Notes: generated from the sequence alone by a model not told the origin. Positions 17,474 to 25,580 are shown, numbered from the stretch's first letter. The stretch: 64,000 bases of DNA from Devosia lacusdianchii (GCF_022429625.1 NZ_CP092483.1:2232001-2296000); one strand, 5' to 3'. Program-made: numbers and translations.

Positions 17474-17506
17474 GACCTCGTGGTTCGACAGGCTCACCAA
17501 GAGGTC
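17474..17506. repeat. extragenic repeat B, copy 1 (GTTCGACAGGCTCACC type)
   Basis: An imperfect palindrome: GACCTCGTGG, the core TTCGACAGGCT, then CACCAAGAGGTC. It matches, in inverse orientation, the element at 22436-22466. It begins 11 bp before the start of the dead GIY-YIG gene. The motif is a widespread alphaproteobacterial extragenic palindrome, from general knowledge. Confidence 0.7.
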
Positions 17507-17720
17507 TAGGAAACAGCGCCGCAAGAGCCCCGCCCCTCATCCGTCACCCCATCTCCACACCCACGCCAAAATCGTTTGCATTTTACGGAATGGTAACGGG
17601 CTGGACGTAAGCTCATCGCGTTACTGGATGATCCGGGCGCGTGGGGCTCCCCGAAACCATCCTCCCAGTGTTGTTGCGTACGGCCGCAGAAGCGTCCGAG
17701 AGTAAGAGTTGGAGTACCGG

Positions 17721-19316
17721 GTGGCTTCTCAGGCGAAAACCCCATGGCGCGTAGTGTTCATTCGCGCCTTTGCCGCAGTCCTTGTCGCCCTCGCGGTCAG
17801 CGCCCACACGGCAGCGCCCGCCCAGGCCATTGAAAATCTACGCAAGTATGCAGGCATCGTCGTCGATGCCAAATCCGGCCAGGTTCTTTACGAAGAAGCT
17901 GCCGATAGCCGCCGCTACCCAGCATCGGTGGCCAAGGTGATGACGCTCTATGTCCTGTTCCAGGAGCTGAGCGCCGGTAATATCCGCCTCTCGACCAAGA
18001 TGACCGTGTCGCGTCACGCGGCTGCCGCTGTGCCGACCAAGCTCGGCCTGCGCGCCGGTGCTGAAATCACCGTCGAAGACGCCATCAAGTCGCTGGTCAC
18101 CCTGTCGGCCAACGATATGGCCCGCGTGATCGCCGAGCACATTTCCGGCTCAGAAGAAAAATTCGCCGAACGCATGACGGCCACGGCCCGCGCCCTGGGC
18201 ATGCGCAACACCACCTACCGCAATGCCTCGGGCCTGCCTGATGGTGGCCAGATCACCACCGTGCGCGACCAGGCGATCCTCGGCATCGCCATCTACCAGC
18301 ACTTCCCGAGCTATTACGAATTCTTCCAGACCCGCAGCTTCAGCTACGGCCGCAACACCTACGGCAACCACAACCGCGTGCTGGGCTATATGGGCGCCGT
18401 CGACGGCATCAAGACCGGCTATATCAACGCCGCCGGCTCCAACCTGCTGACTGCTGCCCGCAAAGATGGCCGCCACATCGTCGTCGTCGCCTTCGGCTTC
18501 AACTCGGCCGGCGCCCGCGACGAGAAGGTTCGCCAGCTGGTCGCCAACTACCTGCCCAAAGGCCGTCGCGGCGATTATCTGCAGACCGCCATGATTCCGC
18601 AGCCGGGCCGCCAGGGCAATGTCCAGGTCGCGGTAGCGCAGTCGCCGTCGTCGACACCCGTCTTTGTTATGCCGATGCCCCTTCCCGGCTTCCGCCTCGC
18701 CCAGCTCGTGGCCGCCAATGGCGCGCAACCTCAGGCGCCGCTCCAGCAGATGCCCGCAGCCGTCGTGGCTAGCGCCGCACCAGTCCCTGCGCCCATGCCG
18801 GCCGATCTGGGCCTGCAGCCGGCCGTGCAGGCCGCCAATATCCTCGCCGCCCCATCGCAGGCGCCGCAGCCGGCTTATCCGAGCCAGGACGTCATCGGCG
18901 CGTGGCTCAGCGAAAGCTACAATCTGGGCGCCCCGCCATCCGCCCTTGGCCAGACCGCGCCGTCCACCCCGCTCGGCTTCGAGCCGCCCGCCGCCGTCAA
19001 TGGCAATGCGGAACAGCCGGTCGACCTGATGACTTCGGGCTCCGTGCAAACGGCCGATACCAGCGTCATGCCGGGCGGCTGGGTCGTGCAGATCGGCGCC
19101 GGTCCGTCGGAAGACAGCGCCCGCGCCATGCTGGCCGATGCCGCCGGCAAGGCCGGCAACCTCAGCGACTTCCGCTCCTATGTCGAGCGCTTCGAAAAGA
19201 ACGGCCAGGTGTTCTACCGCGCCCGCTTCGTCGGCTTCGGCGGACGCGACGATGCCACCGCCATGTGCAACCAGCTCAAGCAGCAGAACCTCTCCTGCCT
19301 GGCGATGCAGAGCTAA
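17721..19316 (+). CDS. D-alanyl-D-alanine carboxypeptidase with C-terminal SPOR domain
   Basis: A 531-residue penicillin-binding protein of the DacA/DacC (S11) type that trims the terminal D-Ala from peptidoglycan stem peptides. A signal peptide ends near residue 36 (SAHTAAPAQA). The catalytic motifs are SVAK (Ser69-Lys72), SAN (129-131) and KTG (231-233). A long Pro/Ala/Gln linker (about 290-450) leads to a SPOR domain (GGWVVQIGAGPSEDSARAML to LSCLAMQS) that binds denuded glycan at division sites. The GTG at 17721 has GGAG six bases upstream; a TTG four codons earlier lacks one. It probably acts at the septum. It appears monocistronic. Confidence 0.93.
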   Translation: MASQAKTPWRVVFIRAFAAVLVALAVSAHTAAPAQAIENLRKYAGIVVDAKSGQVLYEEAADSRRYPASVAKVMTLYVLFQELSAGNIRLSTKMTVSRHAAAAVPTKLGLRAGAEITVEDAIKSLVTLSANDMARVIAEHISGSEEKFAERMTATARALGMRNTTYRNASGLPDGGQITTVRDQAILGIAIYQHFPSYYEFFQTRSFSYGRNTYGNHNRVLGYMGAVDGIKTGYINAAGSNLLTAARKDGRHIVVVAFGFNSAGARDEKVRQLVANYLPKGRRGDYLQTAMIPQPGRQGNVQVAVAQSPSSTPVFVMPMPLPGFRLAQLVAANGAQPQAPLQQMPAAVVASAAPVPAPMPADLGLQPAVQAANILAAPSQAPQPAYPSQDVIGAWLSESYNLGAPPSALGQTAPSTPLGFEPPAAVNGNAEQPVDLMTSGSVQTADTSVMPGGWVVQIGAGPSEDSARAMLADAAGKAGNLSDFRSYVERFEKNGQVFYRARFVGFGGRDDATAMCNQLKQQNLSCLAMQS

Positions 19317-19399
19317 CGCGACGACAACATGAGCCGGGGTCCACGTGACCACCGGCCGCCCCGGGGAAGCAAATTGGTGCCTGTGTTTGGAGTAGCCCA

Positions 19400-19669
19400 A
19401 TGAGCGAACGTACTGCCCTCACCGAGCTGGCCAACTTCGTCGGCCGCTCACCGCTCTCGTCAGCTGACATGGCCGCGCGCAACCGCGTGCTATCAGGCAT
19501 GACCCAGCGCATGCTCCCGCGCAAGCGCTCGGTCGGCGACCTGCTCGGCGTCGTCCTGGCGCTTTCGGCCCGCACCCGCCGCATGGTGCAGGAGCCGGTC
19601 AGCATCGATATCGACGTCTTTGCCCCCGGCGGCGCCCGCGCCCTCCGCATGAGCTTCGGCAGGCGCTAA
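19400..19669 (+). CDS. small hypothetical protein (89 aa)
   Basis: Not recognised. An 89-residue basic protein (MSERTALTELANFVGRSPLSSADMAARNRVLSGMTQRMLPRKR) with an alanine/leucine helix (SVGDLLGVVLALSART) and a C-terminal strand region (MVQEPVSIDIDVFAPGGARALRMSFGRR). GGAG lies seven bases before the ATG and codon use matches the neighbours, so it is probably real. No signal peptide. It lies 83 bp after the carboxypeptidase gene and 50 bp before a secreted hypothetical gene, on the same strand, so a loose operon is possible. Confidence 0.65.
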   Translation: MSERTALTELANFVGRSPLSSADMAARNRVLSGMTQRMLPRKRSVGDLLGVVLALSARTRRMVQEPVSIDIDVFAPGGARALRMSFGRR

Positions 19670-19719
19670 GGCTTCCTCGCGGCGCCACACCGGGTTAGAG
19701 CTTCGGTCCCGGAGGTCCC

Positions 19720-20421
19720 ATGCCCAGACGCGCCGCCCTCGCCCTTGCCGCCTGCCTCGCGCTTCCGCTCGCAACCAGCCTTGCTGCCGAGTGCGATCCG
19801 CGGGTGGATATGATGGCCCCCGGATTTTCTCCGGTCGCCGCCACCGTGAATACGCCGGCCCCCTTCCACCTCATCAATGAGTGCTCTGCGGGCGGCAAAT
19901 GCCCTGACAGTGAACCGCTGCGGACCGGCGATCGCATCGTCATCACCTCCGGCCTCGACCGGCGCCTCGCCTGCGCGGTCCGCATCGGCCCGGCGCCCGG
20001 CTACGCGATGGAAAGCGGCAATGTCCTCACGGACCTCGTCGAGCCGGACCGGGAGATCGCCACCGATTGGAGCGGCAGTTGGCAATCAGGCAGCGAGCAA
20101 TTCATCGCCATTCACAAGGGCAACGGGATGGTCAGCCTGAGCGGAACCGCCACTTGGGGTATGTCCGATCCGGAGCGGGTCGCCAAGGGTGCGATCAATG
20201 TCGGCAATTTCGGCGCCGTGGCCAAACCCAAGACCAACCGGCTGGCCTTCAGCTTCGACGACGAGTGGAACACGTTGCCCTTCGACCCAGCATCCACCGA
20301 CTGCAGCGTCCAACTCTGGCTCGCCGGAGAATTTCTGCTTGCCGCGGACAATGACCTCTGCGGTGGGATGAACGTGAGCTTCACCGGCGTCTATGCTCGC
20401 CAGCCCGGAACCAGCCCGTAA
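19720..20421 (+). CDS. secreted hypothetical protein (233 aa)
   Basis: Not recognised. A 233-residue exported protein with a clear signal peptide (MPRRAALALAACLALPLATSLAA, cleavage about residue 23) and six cysteines in the mature part, enough for three disulfides. The composition suggests a beta-rich periplasmic fold (GDRIVITSGLDRRLACAVRIG; GMVSLSGTATWGM; NRLAFSFDDEWNTLPF). GGAGG precedes the ATG by five bases. It is convergent with the first mipZ gene, 39 bp away. No motif indicates an enzymatic role. Confidence 0.72.
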   Translation: MPRRAALALAACLALPLATSLAAECDPRVDMMAPGFSPVAATVNTPAPFHLINECSAGGKCPDSEPLRTGDRIVITSGLDRRLACAVRIGPAPGYAMESGNVLTDLVEPDREIATDWSGSWQSGSEQFIAIHKGNGMVSLSGTATWGMSDPERVAKGAINVGNFGAVAKPKTNRLAFSFDDEWNTLPFDPASTDCSVQLWLAGEFLLAADNDLCGGMNVSFTGVYARQPGTSP

Positions 20422-20460
20422 ATCCCACAACCTTCGCACCCAGCCCGCACGCGATTTGAG

Positions 20461-21363
20461 CTAGTCGCCGTCCGCCATGTGCTCGAAATGCGGAGCCTTG
20501 TCCTTGGCCGCCCGCGACGCCTCCAGTGCCTTGCGCGCCGCTGCTTTCCGGCTGATCGGCAGGTTGAGCGCCGAAACGAGGCTTCGATACTCCTGCCGCG
20601 CACTCATGTGGGACATCGACGGCAACCCGCCCAGCAGCTCGTCATCCAGCGGATCGAACACCGTCATTCCCGTGGGAAACAACGACCGGAAGATCACGCG
20701 CTCGGCAATCCCTTCGACCACCCGGCACCCCAGGCGGACGGCGATCCGCTCCAGCATGGTCTGCACCTGCCGCATATTGCGCGATGACAGCATGGAGATG
20801 CGGTTGCGCACCAGCACCCAGTCGATCGTGCGCCCATCGATCTGCAGGCGCTCGGAGCGGGCGCGCTGCACCAGCCGGGCATAATGGCTCATCTCGCGCG
20901 GCTCGCCCGTCACCGGATCGATCTGCGCCATGACGTTGAGATCGATCAGGCTGTCATTGACCGGCGTCACCAGCGTATCGGCCAGCGAATGCGCCAGCCG
21001 CGTGAGGTTGGTATCGAAGCCCGGCGTATCGATGACGAGGAAGTCGGCATCGTGCTCGACCTCTCCGATCGCCTGCCGGAACAGGTCGAACTCAACCCGG
21101 TGGTTTTCCTTGACCGAGTCTCCTCGCGTCAGCGGCAGATGAAAATGGGTTGTGTGCGGCACGGCGAGACCGCGCGCCTTGGCCCAATCGCGCCGGTTGC
21201 GCACATAATGCGTCAGCGTCTGCTGGCGGCTGTCCACATCGATGGAAGCGACCTTGAATCCCTGGTGCAGCAGGAAAATGGCCAAGTGGAAGGCCGTCGT
21301 GGACTTGCCCGACCCGCCCTTCTCATTGCCGACCACGATAACATGCACGCCTTGCCCGGCCAC
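20461..21363 (-). CDS. MipZ-type division-plane ATPase, paralogue 1
   Basis: A 300-residue ParA/MinD-superfamily ATPase matching MipZ, which in Caulobacter binds ParB and forms a polar gradient that blocks FtsZ rings away from midcell. The deviant Walker A VGNEKGGSGKS (11-21) has both signature lysines; VASIDVDSRQQTLTHYVRNR and FLVIDTPGFDTNLTRLAHSLADTLVTPVNDSLIDLN follow, as in MipZ. The GTG at 21363 has GGAG seven bases upstream and aligns with the paralogue start. The C-terminus has a charged extension after residue 270 (RKALEASRAAKDKAPHFEHMADGD) missing from the second copy. It lies 105 bp downstream of that copy. Confidence 0.92.
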   Translation of the reverse strand: MAGQGVHVIVVGNEKGGSGKSTTAFHLAIFLLHQGFKVASIDVDSRQQTLTHYVRNRRDWAKARGLAVPHTTHFHLPLTRGDSVKENHRVEFDLFRQAIGEVEHDADFLVIDTPGFDTNLTRLAHSLADTLVTPVNDSLIDLNVMAQIDPVTGEPREMSHYARLVQRARSERLQIDGRTIDWVLVRNRISMLSSRNMRQVQTMLERIAVRLGCRVVEGIAERVIFRSLFPTGMTVFDPLDDELLGGLPSMSHMSARQEYRSLVSALNLPISRKAAARKALEASRAAKDKAPHFEHMADGD

Positions 21364-21468
21364 GAGCGGACTCCAGTACAACTACGTGGATTGTCCGGCC
21401 TCCACGTGACGCTGGCAAGGCGGGAATGGTGAATAATGGTTAAACGCTTAACGCGTGGCGCGGCCGTC

Positions 21469-22311
21469 CTAGGCCGATAACCGCACCGGTTCCAGGCGGT
21501 CCAGCGGCAGGTTCAGCGCCGCCACCAGATTGCGATATTCCTGCCGCGCACTCACATGCGACACCGTCGCACTCTCAGCGCCACCATCGTCATCGAGCGG
21601 ATCGAACACGGTCATTCCCGTCGAAAACAGCGAGCGGAAGATCACGCGCTCGGCTATGCCGTCCGCCACCCGGCAGCCGAAGCGGGTCGCGATGGCGTCC
21701 AGCGTCGTTTGCACCTGTCGCGCATTGCGCGAGGCCAGCATCGATATGCGATTCCGCACCAGCACCCAATCGACGCTCTCGCCATCGATCGCGAGACGTT
21801 CCGAACGGGCACGCTGCACCAATCGGGCGTAATGGCCGGTTTCGATCGGCAGTCCGCTCTCCGGATCGATCCGCGTCAGCACATTGATGTCGATCAGGCT
21901 GTCATTGACCGGCGTCACCAGCGTATCGGCCAGCGAATGCGCCAGCCGCGTCAGGTTCGTATCGAAGCCTGGCGTATCGATAACGAGGAAATCGACGCTG
22001 TCCTCGACTTCGCCCACGGCACGACGGAAGACCTCGAACTCAGCCTTGTGGTTATCGGCGATGGAGTCGCCCCAGGCTGATGGCAGATGAAAATGCTTGG
22101 GATTGGGCAGGCTCAGCCCGCGCTCCTGGATATGGGCGCGCCGATTGCGCACATAGTGCGTGAACGTCTGTTGCCGGCTGTCGACATCGACAGTGGCAAC
22201 CCGATAGCCCGCATGCAGCAGGTAGATGGCAAGGTGAAACGCCGTGGTCGATTTGCCCGACCCGCCCTTTTCGTTCCCCACTACAATGACATGCGCACCA
22301 TCACGCGCCAT
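21469..22311 (-). CDS. MipZ-type division-plane ATPase, paralogue 2
   Basis: A 280-residue close paralogue of the next gene downstream. The Walker A block, the IDTPGFDTNLTRLAHSLADTLVTPVNDSLID block, the VDWVLVRNRISML segment and ERVIFRSLF(P/S)TGMTVFDPLDD are nearly identical, so the pair arose by tandem duplication. It differs in the acidic DDDGGAESATVSHVSARQEYRNLVAALNLPL region and lacks the charged C-terminal tail. The ATG at 22311 gives MARDGAHVIVVGNEKGGSGKS. Both genes point the same way and may share transcription, though 105 bp separate them. Which copy is the canonical MipZ is not decidable from sequence alone. Confidence 0.92.
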   Translation of the reverse strand: MARDGAHVIVVGNEKGGSGKSTTAFHLAIYLLHAGYRVATVDVDSRQQTFTHYVRNRRAHIQERGLSLPNPKHFHLPSAWGDSIADNHKAEFEVFRRAVGEVEDSVDFLVIDTPGFDTNLTRLAHSLADTLVTPVNDSLIDINVLTRIDPESGLPIETGHYARLVQRARSERLAIDGESVDWVLVRNRISMLASRNARQVQTTLDAIATRFGCRVADGIAERVIFRSLFSTGMTVFDPLDDDGGAESATVSHVSARQEYRNLVAALNLPLDRLEPVRLSA

Positions 22312-22435
22312 CGCTGCCCCCCCAAATCAGTGTGCATCACGCCCCGTGCTACCAACGGCTCGCATGGTTAACAGGGCGTTAACATCGGTAGTCCGAACTG
22401 CCTGGATAGGTGATCGTGGGCTGTCACGCACTGGG

Positions 22436-22466
22436 CCTCATGGTGAGCTTGTCGAACCACGAGGTC
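22436..22466. repeat. extragenic repeat B, copy 2
   Basis: CCTCATGGTGAGCTTGTCGA then ACCACGAGGTC, the inverse-orientation match of the element at 17474-17506. It lies in the 196-bp spacer between the mipZ paralogue and the DnaJ-domain gene, arguing against one uninterrupted operon there. Confidence 0.72.
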
Positions 22467-22507
22467 GCGGCAACATAGCCGCCATCTGAACCGATTGGTC
22501 CAAGGGC

Positions 22508-23206
22508 CTAGCGCTTCAGCAGTCGGTCCCGTGCTTCGTTGATCTTGGACGCCAGATAGCTCGATCCGCCATGATCGGGATGCACCCCTTTCATCAGCTC
22601 GCGATGTGCCGCTCTGATATCCTCGTCGGATGCGCCGGGCTCCAGGCCGAGCACGGCGTACGCCTCTGCCAGCGGGTCGGTCGCCGCCTCAGCCGCTGCA
22701 GCCTCGCCGGCGGCGGTCTCGGCAAAATACTCCCGCCAACCGCTTCTGTTGGCGTCGAGCCAGCTTTCGAGCAGGCTGAGACTATCTGGGTCCCACTCAA
22801 CCTCGGCAATGAGAGCACGGGTATCCTGCTCTCCCAGCGCCATCAGATCAGCGCCCGAGAATTTGCCCGTAACCACGCGACCGGCCACCGCGCCGGTATC
22901 GTGGTCCAGTTCCATCGCGAAATAGCGGCTCTTGACCCTCGAGATATTGCCCGCGTCCACCGCCCCGCCGTCGAACGAGAACGGCCCCAGTCGCCCGGTG
23001 CGCAAGATCGAGAACGCCGCCGCCCCGACGAATACGGCGATATCGATGCGCCGCGCAAACAGCAGCCCCGCGGCCAAGAGTGCCGCGCCGCCGCCCACCA
23101 CCCAGCGCATCCCCTGCATCAGACTGTGTCGGTCGAACTGGCGAAGATATTGATAGGCCGCCAGCCCCGCCAGCAGCACCGCCGCGCCAACGAACACATA
23201 AGTCAT
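22508..23206 (-). CDS. membrane protein with C-terminal J-domain
   Basis: A 232-residue protein. It has an N-terminal membrane segment (VFVGAAVLLAGLAAYQYL), further hydrophobic stretches between residues 35 and 70, and a cytosolic middle region (SRVKSRYFAMELDHDTGAVAGRVVTGKFSGADL). A J-domain ends the protein (AYAVLGLEPGASDEDIRAAHRELMKGVHPDHGGSSYLASKINEARDRL) with an intact HPD motif for stimulating DnaK. It overlaps the VWA gene by four bases (ATGA), so the two are translationally coupled. It probably recruits DnaK to a membrane site; the client is unknown. Confidence 0.85.
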   Translation of the reverse strand: MTYVFVGAAVLLAGLAAYQYLRQFDRHSLMQGMRWVVGGGAALLAAGLLFARRIDIAVFVGAAAFSILRTGRLGPFSFDGGAVDAGNISRVKSRYFAMELDHDTGAVAGRVVTGKFSGADLMALGEQDTRALIAEVEWDPDSLSLLESWLDANRSGWREYFAETAAGEAAAAEAATDPLAEAYAVLGLEPGASDEDIRAAHRELMKGVHPDHGGSSYLASKINEARDRLLKR

Positions 23207-23922
23207 TTGGGCAACTGCGCGAGCAGGACCTGAGCGTGGCTGCTCCCCTGCAATTTCAGCAGGTCCTTGCCACCGCTGGCATAGGCCGCAACGGCCTTGA
23301 GGAGTGCCGCCAGCTCCTGCGGTGCCGACGCATCGAAACGGGCATAGGCGCCCTTGGTCAGCCGGGCAAACTCGCGGAACGCCGCCTCGACCCGACTGTC
23401 CCGCCCTTCCTGGAAAATGAACAACGGGCACCCGAGCAGGCCGAGTTGCCCGGCCTTGTCCGCCAGTTCGTCCACATTCTCCTCGATCGCGTCGCCGACA
23501 AAGACCACGGCATTGATCCGCCGCTTGGCATGCTCGGCCCGCGCATGCGCGAAAACCTTGGAAATCTGGGTATTGCCGCCACGGCAGTCGATGCCGGTCA
23601 TCAGCTTTGCCAGAGCTCCGGCATCCACCACCCATTTCGAGGCCCGACACTCGCCGAACCCGCGGAAATACAGCAACTGCACCTGCAAGGCGCTCGCCTT
23701 GGGAATGGCCTTGAACATCTCGCCCTGCAGCGAGCAAGCCAGGTCCCAGGTCGGCTGGCGGCTCATCGTCGCGTCCAGCGCGAACAGCAGCCGACCATCC
23801 TGCGCAGCATTCGGCCGCGCCATCGCGCCGACTTTCTCGACGAAAGCCGCGACATCGCCACTGACCTTGCCTTGTTGCGGCACTCCCGGTTTGGGCGTCG
23901 CGCTTGGGACTTTCTCTGCCAT
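23203..23922 (-). CDS. VWA-domain protein
   Basis: A 239-residue cytosolic protein with a von Willebrand A fold: RLLFALDATMSRQPTWDLACSLQGEMF carries the start of the metal site (Asp-x-Thr-x-Ser order altered to DATMS). The central strands VQLLYFRGFGECRASKWVV, GGNTQISKVFAHA (threonine of the site) and NAVVFVGDAIEENVDEL (aspartate) follow. No signal peptide or membrane segment. It is coupled to the membrane J-domain gene through an ATGA overlap, suggesting a membrane-linked chaperone or assembly function. No MoxR-type ATPase is adjacent. Exact role unknown. Confidence 0.82.
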   Translation of the reverse strand: MAEKVPSATPKPGVPQQGKVSGDVAAFVEKVGAMARPNAAQDGRLLFALDATMSRQPTWDLACSLQGEMFKAIPKASALQVQLLYFRGFGECRASKWVVDAGALAKLMTGIDCRGGNTQISKVFAHARAEHAKRRINAVVFVGDAIEENVDELADKAGQLGLLGCPLFIFQEGRDSRVEAAFREFARLTKGAYARFDASAPQELAALLKAVAAYASGGKDLLKLQGSSHAQVLLAQLPK

Positions 23923-23990
23923 GCGCCTAATATGTGGCCGGGCCGACAGGGCCGCAAGGCCACCCTGCCCGCCGCGCGTAGACGTGATCC

Positions 23991-24416
23991 TCAGATCAGG
24001 CCAAGCTTTGCCAGATCGGCAGCCAAGGCTAGGGAATCGGCATTCTCGTTGGCGCCGATATCGGGTGGCGCATCTTCCGGGCGCAGGTAGCGCCAGCCCT
24101 GGAACGGTCGCTTGGGATAGGGCACCGTCCGCACTAGGTCAGGCGCCATGATGATGTCGCAGTAATCCTTGCCCTCGGCATCGGTATACTTGGCCAGCCG
24201 CAGGATAGGCTGCCGGCAGACCACCTGCCCCGAGATCACCCAATAGATCGAGGATTGCCCCTCCATCTCCTCGGCGCGCTTGGGCATCATGCGCGTGCGA
24301 TGCACATGCACATCCTCGCCATAGTCAGCGTCCCACCAATGTGCCCGCTCGTCGCGGTAGCCTTCCAGCTCCTCGAAGCTCGAAACCCCCACGCAGAGTT
24401 TGATCATGTGGATCAT
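23991..24416 (-). CDS. DUF1489-family conserved protein
   Basis: A 141-residue protein of an alphaproteobacterial family of unknown function (DUF1489/COG5458, by recognition): IKLCVGVSSFEELEGYRDER, HVHRTRMMPKRAEEMEGQSSIYWVISG, CRQPILRL, and the ending PYPKRPFQGWRYLRPEDAPPDI. The ATG at 24416 overlaps the GST stop codon (ATGA), so it is coupled to the upstream glutathione S-transferase gene. No signal peptide. It may act with small-molecule detoxification, but this rests only on the neighbour. Confidence 0.85.
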   Translation of the reverse strand: MIHMIKLCVGVSSFEELEGYRDERAHWWDADYGEDVHVHRTRMMPKRAEEMEGQSSIYWVISGQVVCRQPILRLAKYTDAEGKDYCDIIMAPDLVRTVPYPKRPFQGWRYLRPEDAPPDIGANENADSLALAADLAKLGLI

Positions 24417-25090
24417 GCCAGCGTCCCCGGCTTTACCCGGCCCTGGATCACATCGATCTCGTCGTCGTCCACCACCCACGGCTCCTTCAACGCCATCGCC
24501 CGCCACTCCTGGAAGGCCGGCAGGGCATAGATCGCTTCGACATACTCGCCAAGCAGATCCGACACTGGCAATCCATAAGTGCGTATCCGCGTCGCTACCG
24601 GCGCAAACATCGCATCGGCGCCAGTGAAAGCTCCGAACAGAAAAGGCCCGCCAGAAGCTGCCAGCAACCCGCCCCACAGCGTTTCCAGCCGGTGCAGGTC
24701 GCGCGCCACTGTGTCGATCGCCACCTTGCCGGGATGCGAGGCCCGCAGGTTCATCGGCGCATGGCTGCGCAGCGCCTGGAAAGCGGAGTGCATCTCGGCG
24801 GCCGCCGCCCGCGCCTGCGCCCGCAGCCCGATATCTTGAGGCCAGATGCCTCGCTCCGGATAGAGGTCGGCCGCGTACTCGATGATGGCGATAGTCTCGG
24901 GGATCACCACGCCCCCGTCGAACAGCACCGGCACCTTGCCCGTCGGCGAACGCTGGGCCAGCACATCGCGGAACCCTTCGCCCGAAAGCTGCAGCACCTC
25001 ATCCTCGAACGGAATGTCGAAATGCTTCAGCACCAGCCAGGGCCGCATCGACCAGCTCGAATAGTTGCGATTGCCGATCAGCAGCTTCAT
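24413..25090 (-). CDS. glutathione S-transferase family protein
   Basis: A 225-residue GST. The thioredoxin-like N-terminal domain (MKLLIGNRNYSSWSMRPWLVLKHFDIPFEDEVL) has the Ser-Ser-Trp-Ser stretch where the catalytic serine lies. The cis-proline/glutathione loop is GKVPVLFDGGVVIPETIAIIEYA (about 52-74), and the all-helical C-terminal domain runs to residue 225. It likely conjugates or reduces electrophiles with glutathione in the cytosol. AGGGG lies eight bases before the ATG. A strong hairpin sits only 20 bp upstream of the start, so the gene may be attenuated or depend on read-through. It is coupled to the DUF1489 gene. Confidence 0.9.
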   Translation of the reverse strand: MKLLIGNRNYSSWSMRPWLVLKHFDIPFEDEVLQLSGEGFRDVLAQRSPTGKVPVLFDGGVVIPETIAIIEYAADLYPERGIWPQDIGLRAQARAAAAEMHSAFQALRSHAPMNLRASHPGKVAIDTVARDLHRLETLWGGLLAASGGPFLFGAFTGADAMFAPVATRIRTYGLPVSDLLGEYVEAIYALPAFQEWRAMALKEPWVVDDDEIDVIQGRVKPGTLA

Positions 25091-25110
25091 CGTGAATACC
25101 CCTGGAAAGA

Positions 25111-25143
25111 AGAAGGGCGCCCCAGTGGCCCGGGCGCCCTTCT
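25111..25143 (-). terminator. hairpin between the 33-aa ORF and the GST gene
   Basis: AGAAGGGCGCCC/GGGCGCCCTTCT, a perfect 12-bp stem with a nine-base loop. On the minus strand it is followed by TCTTTCC, a weak T-tract, and then directly by the GST ribosome site. It terminates the tiny upstream ORF or acts as an attenuator of GST. Confidence 0.65.
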
Positions 25144-25169
25144 AAATTGGTGAGTGAAGAACTCTAGCG

Positions 25170-25271
25170 CTAGACGCCAGCAACGACGGAGAAAACCAGT
25201 CCCATTGAGAGCAGGCAGACCAGAGTCCAGGTCGCTGCTCGCCAGATAGTGGCCTTCGGTTGACTTCGCAT
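25170..25271 (-). CDS. tiny membrane protein (33 aa)
   Basis: A 33-residue ORF beginning MRSQPKATIWRAATWTLV: a short basic N-terminus, then one hydrophobic helix (WTLVCLLSMGLVFSVVAG). AAGGAG lies five bases before the ATG at 25271, and a strong hairpin follows the stop by about 27 bases, so it has the parts of a real transcription unit. No homologue can be named. The positive-inside rule predicts a cytoplasmic N-terminus. Confidence 0.58.
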   Translation of the reverse strand: MRSQPKATIWRAATWTLVCLLSMGLVFSVVAGV

Positions 25272-25404
25272 GATCGCTCCTTGTCAGCCGTTCACTCCGG
25301 GCACCCGCTAGTGTTGTGCACCTGCTGCACCCGGTATCAAATCGTTAACCGTGTCATAAATGCTTTGCAAGCGGCGAAGTTGCCACACTCCACAGCGGCC
25401 ATCG

Positions 25405-25464
25405 GCAAAATCGCTCCGCGGAGCGATTTTGCTGCGGAGGCCATGAGGGCTACGCCCAAATGGC
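25405..25464. repeat. extragenic repeat A, copy 2
   Basis: A perfect 28-bp palindrome (GCAAAATCGCTCCG and its complement, 25405-25432) followed by the GGAGGCCATGAGGGCT tail shared with 17101-17161. It fills the middle of the 309-bp gap 25272-25580; no gene or other structure was seen in the rest of that gap. Confidence 0.8.
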
Positions 25465-25580
25465 ATAGCCCCGCCGCAGGCAAAGCCCAATGACGCGCCC
25501 ACACTGGACCGCGAGGGTTAAAGGGACCTGTGCGTAAAAGGCGGCATTTTCTGCAACCACGGACAATCCACAGCAACTTG

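Noticed and set aside
18150..19400. A 416-residue open frame on the minus strand.
   Set aside because: Antisense to the D,D-carboxypeptidase gene, whose three catalytic motifs and SPOR domain are clear.
23207..23737. An upstream extension of the membrane J-domain frame.
   Set aside because: It overlaps the VWA gene in another frame. The ATGA overlap at 23203-23206 gives the natural start.
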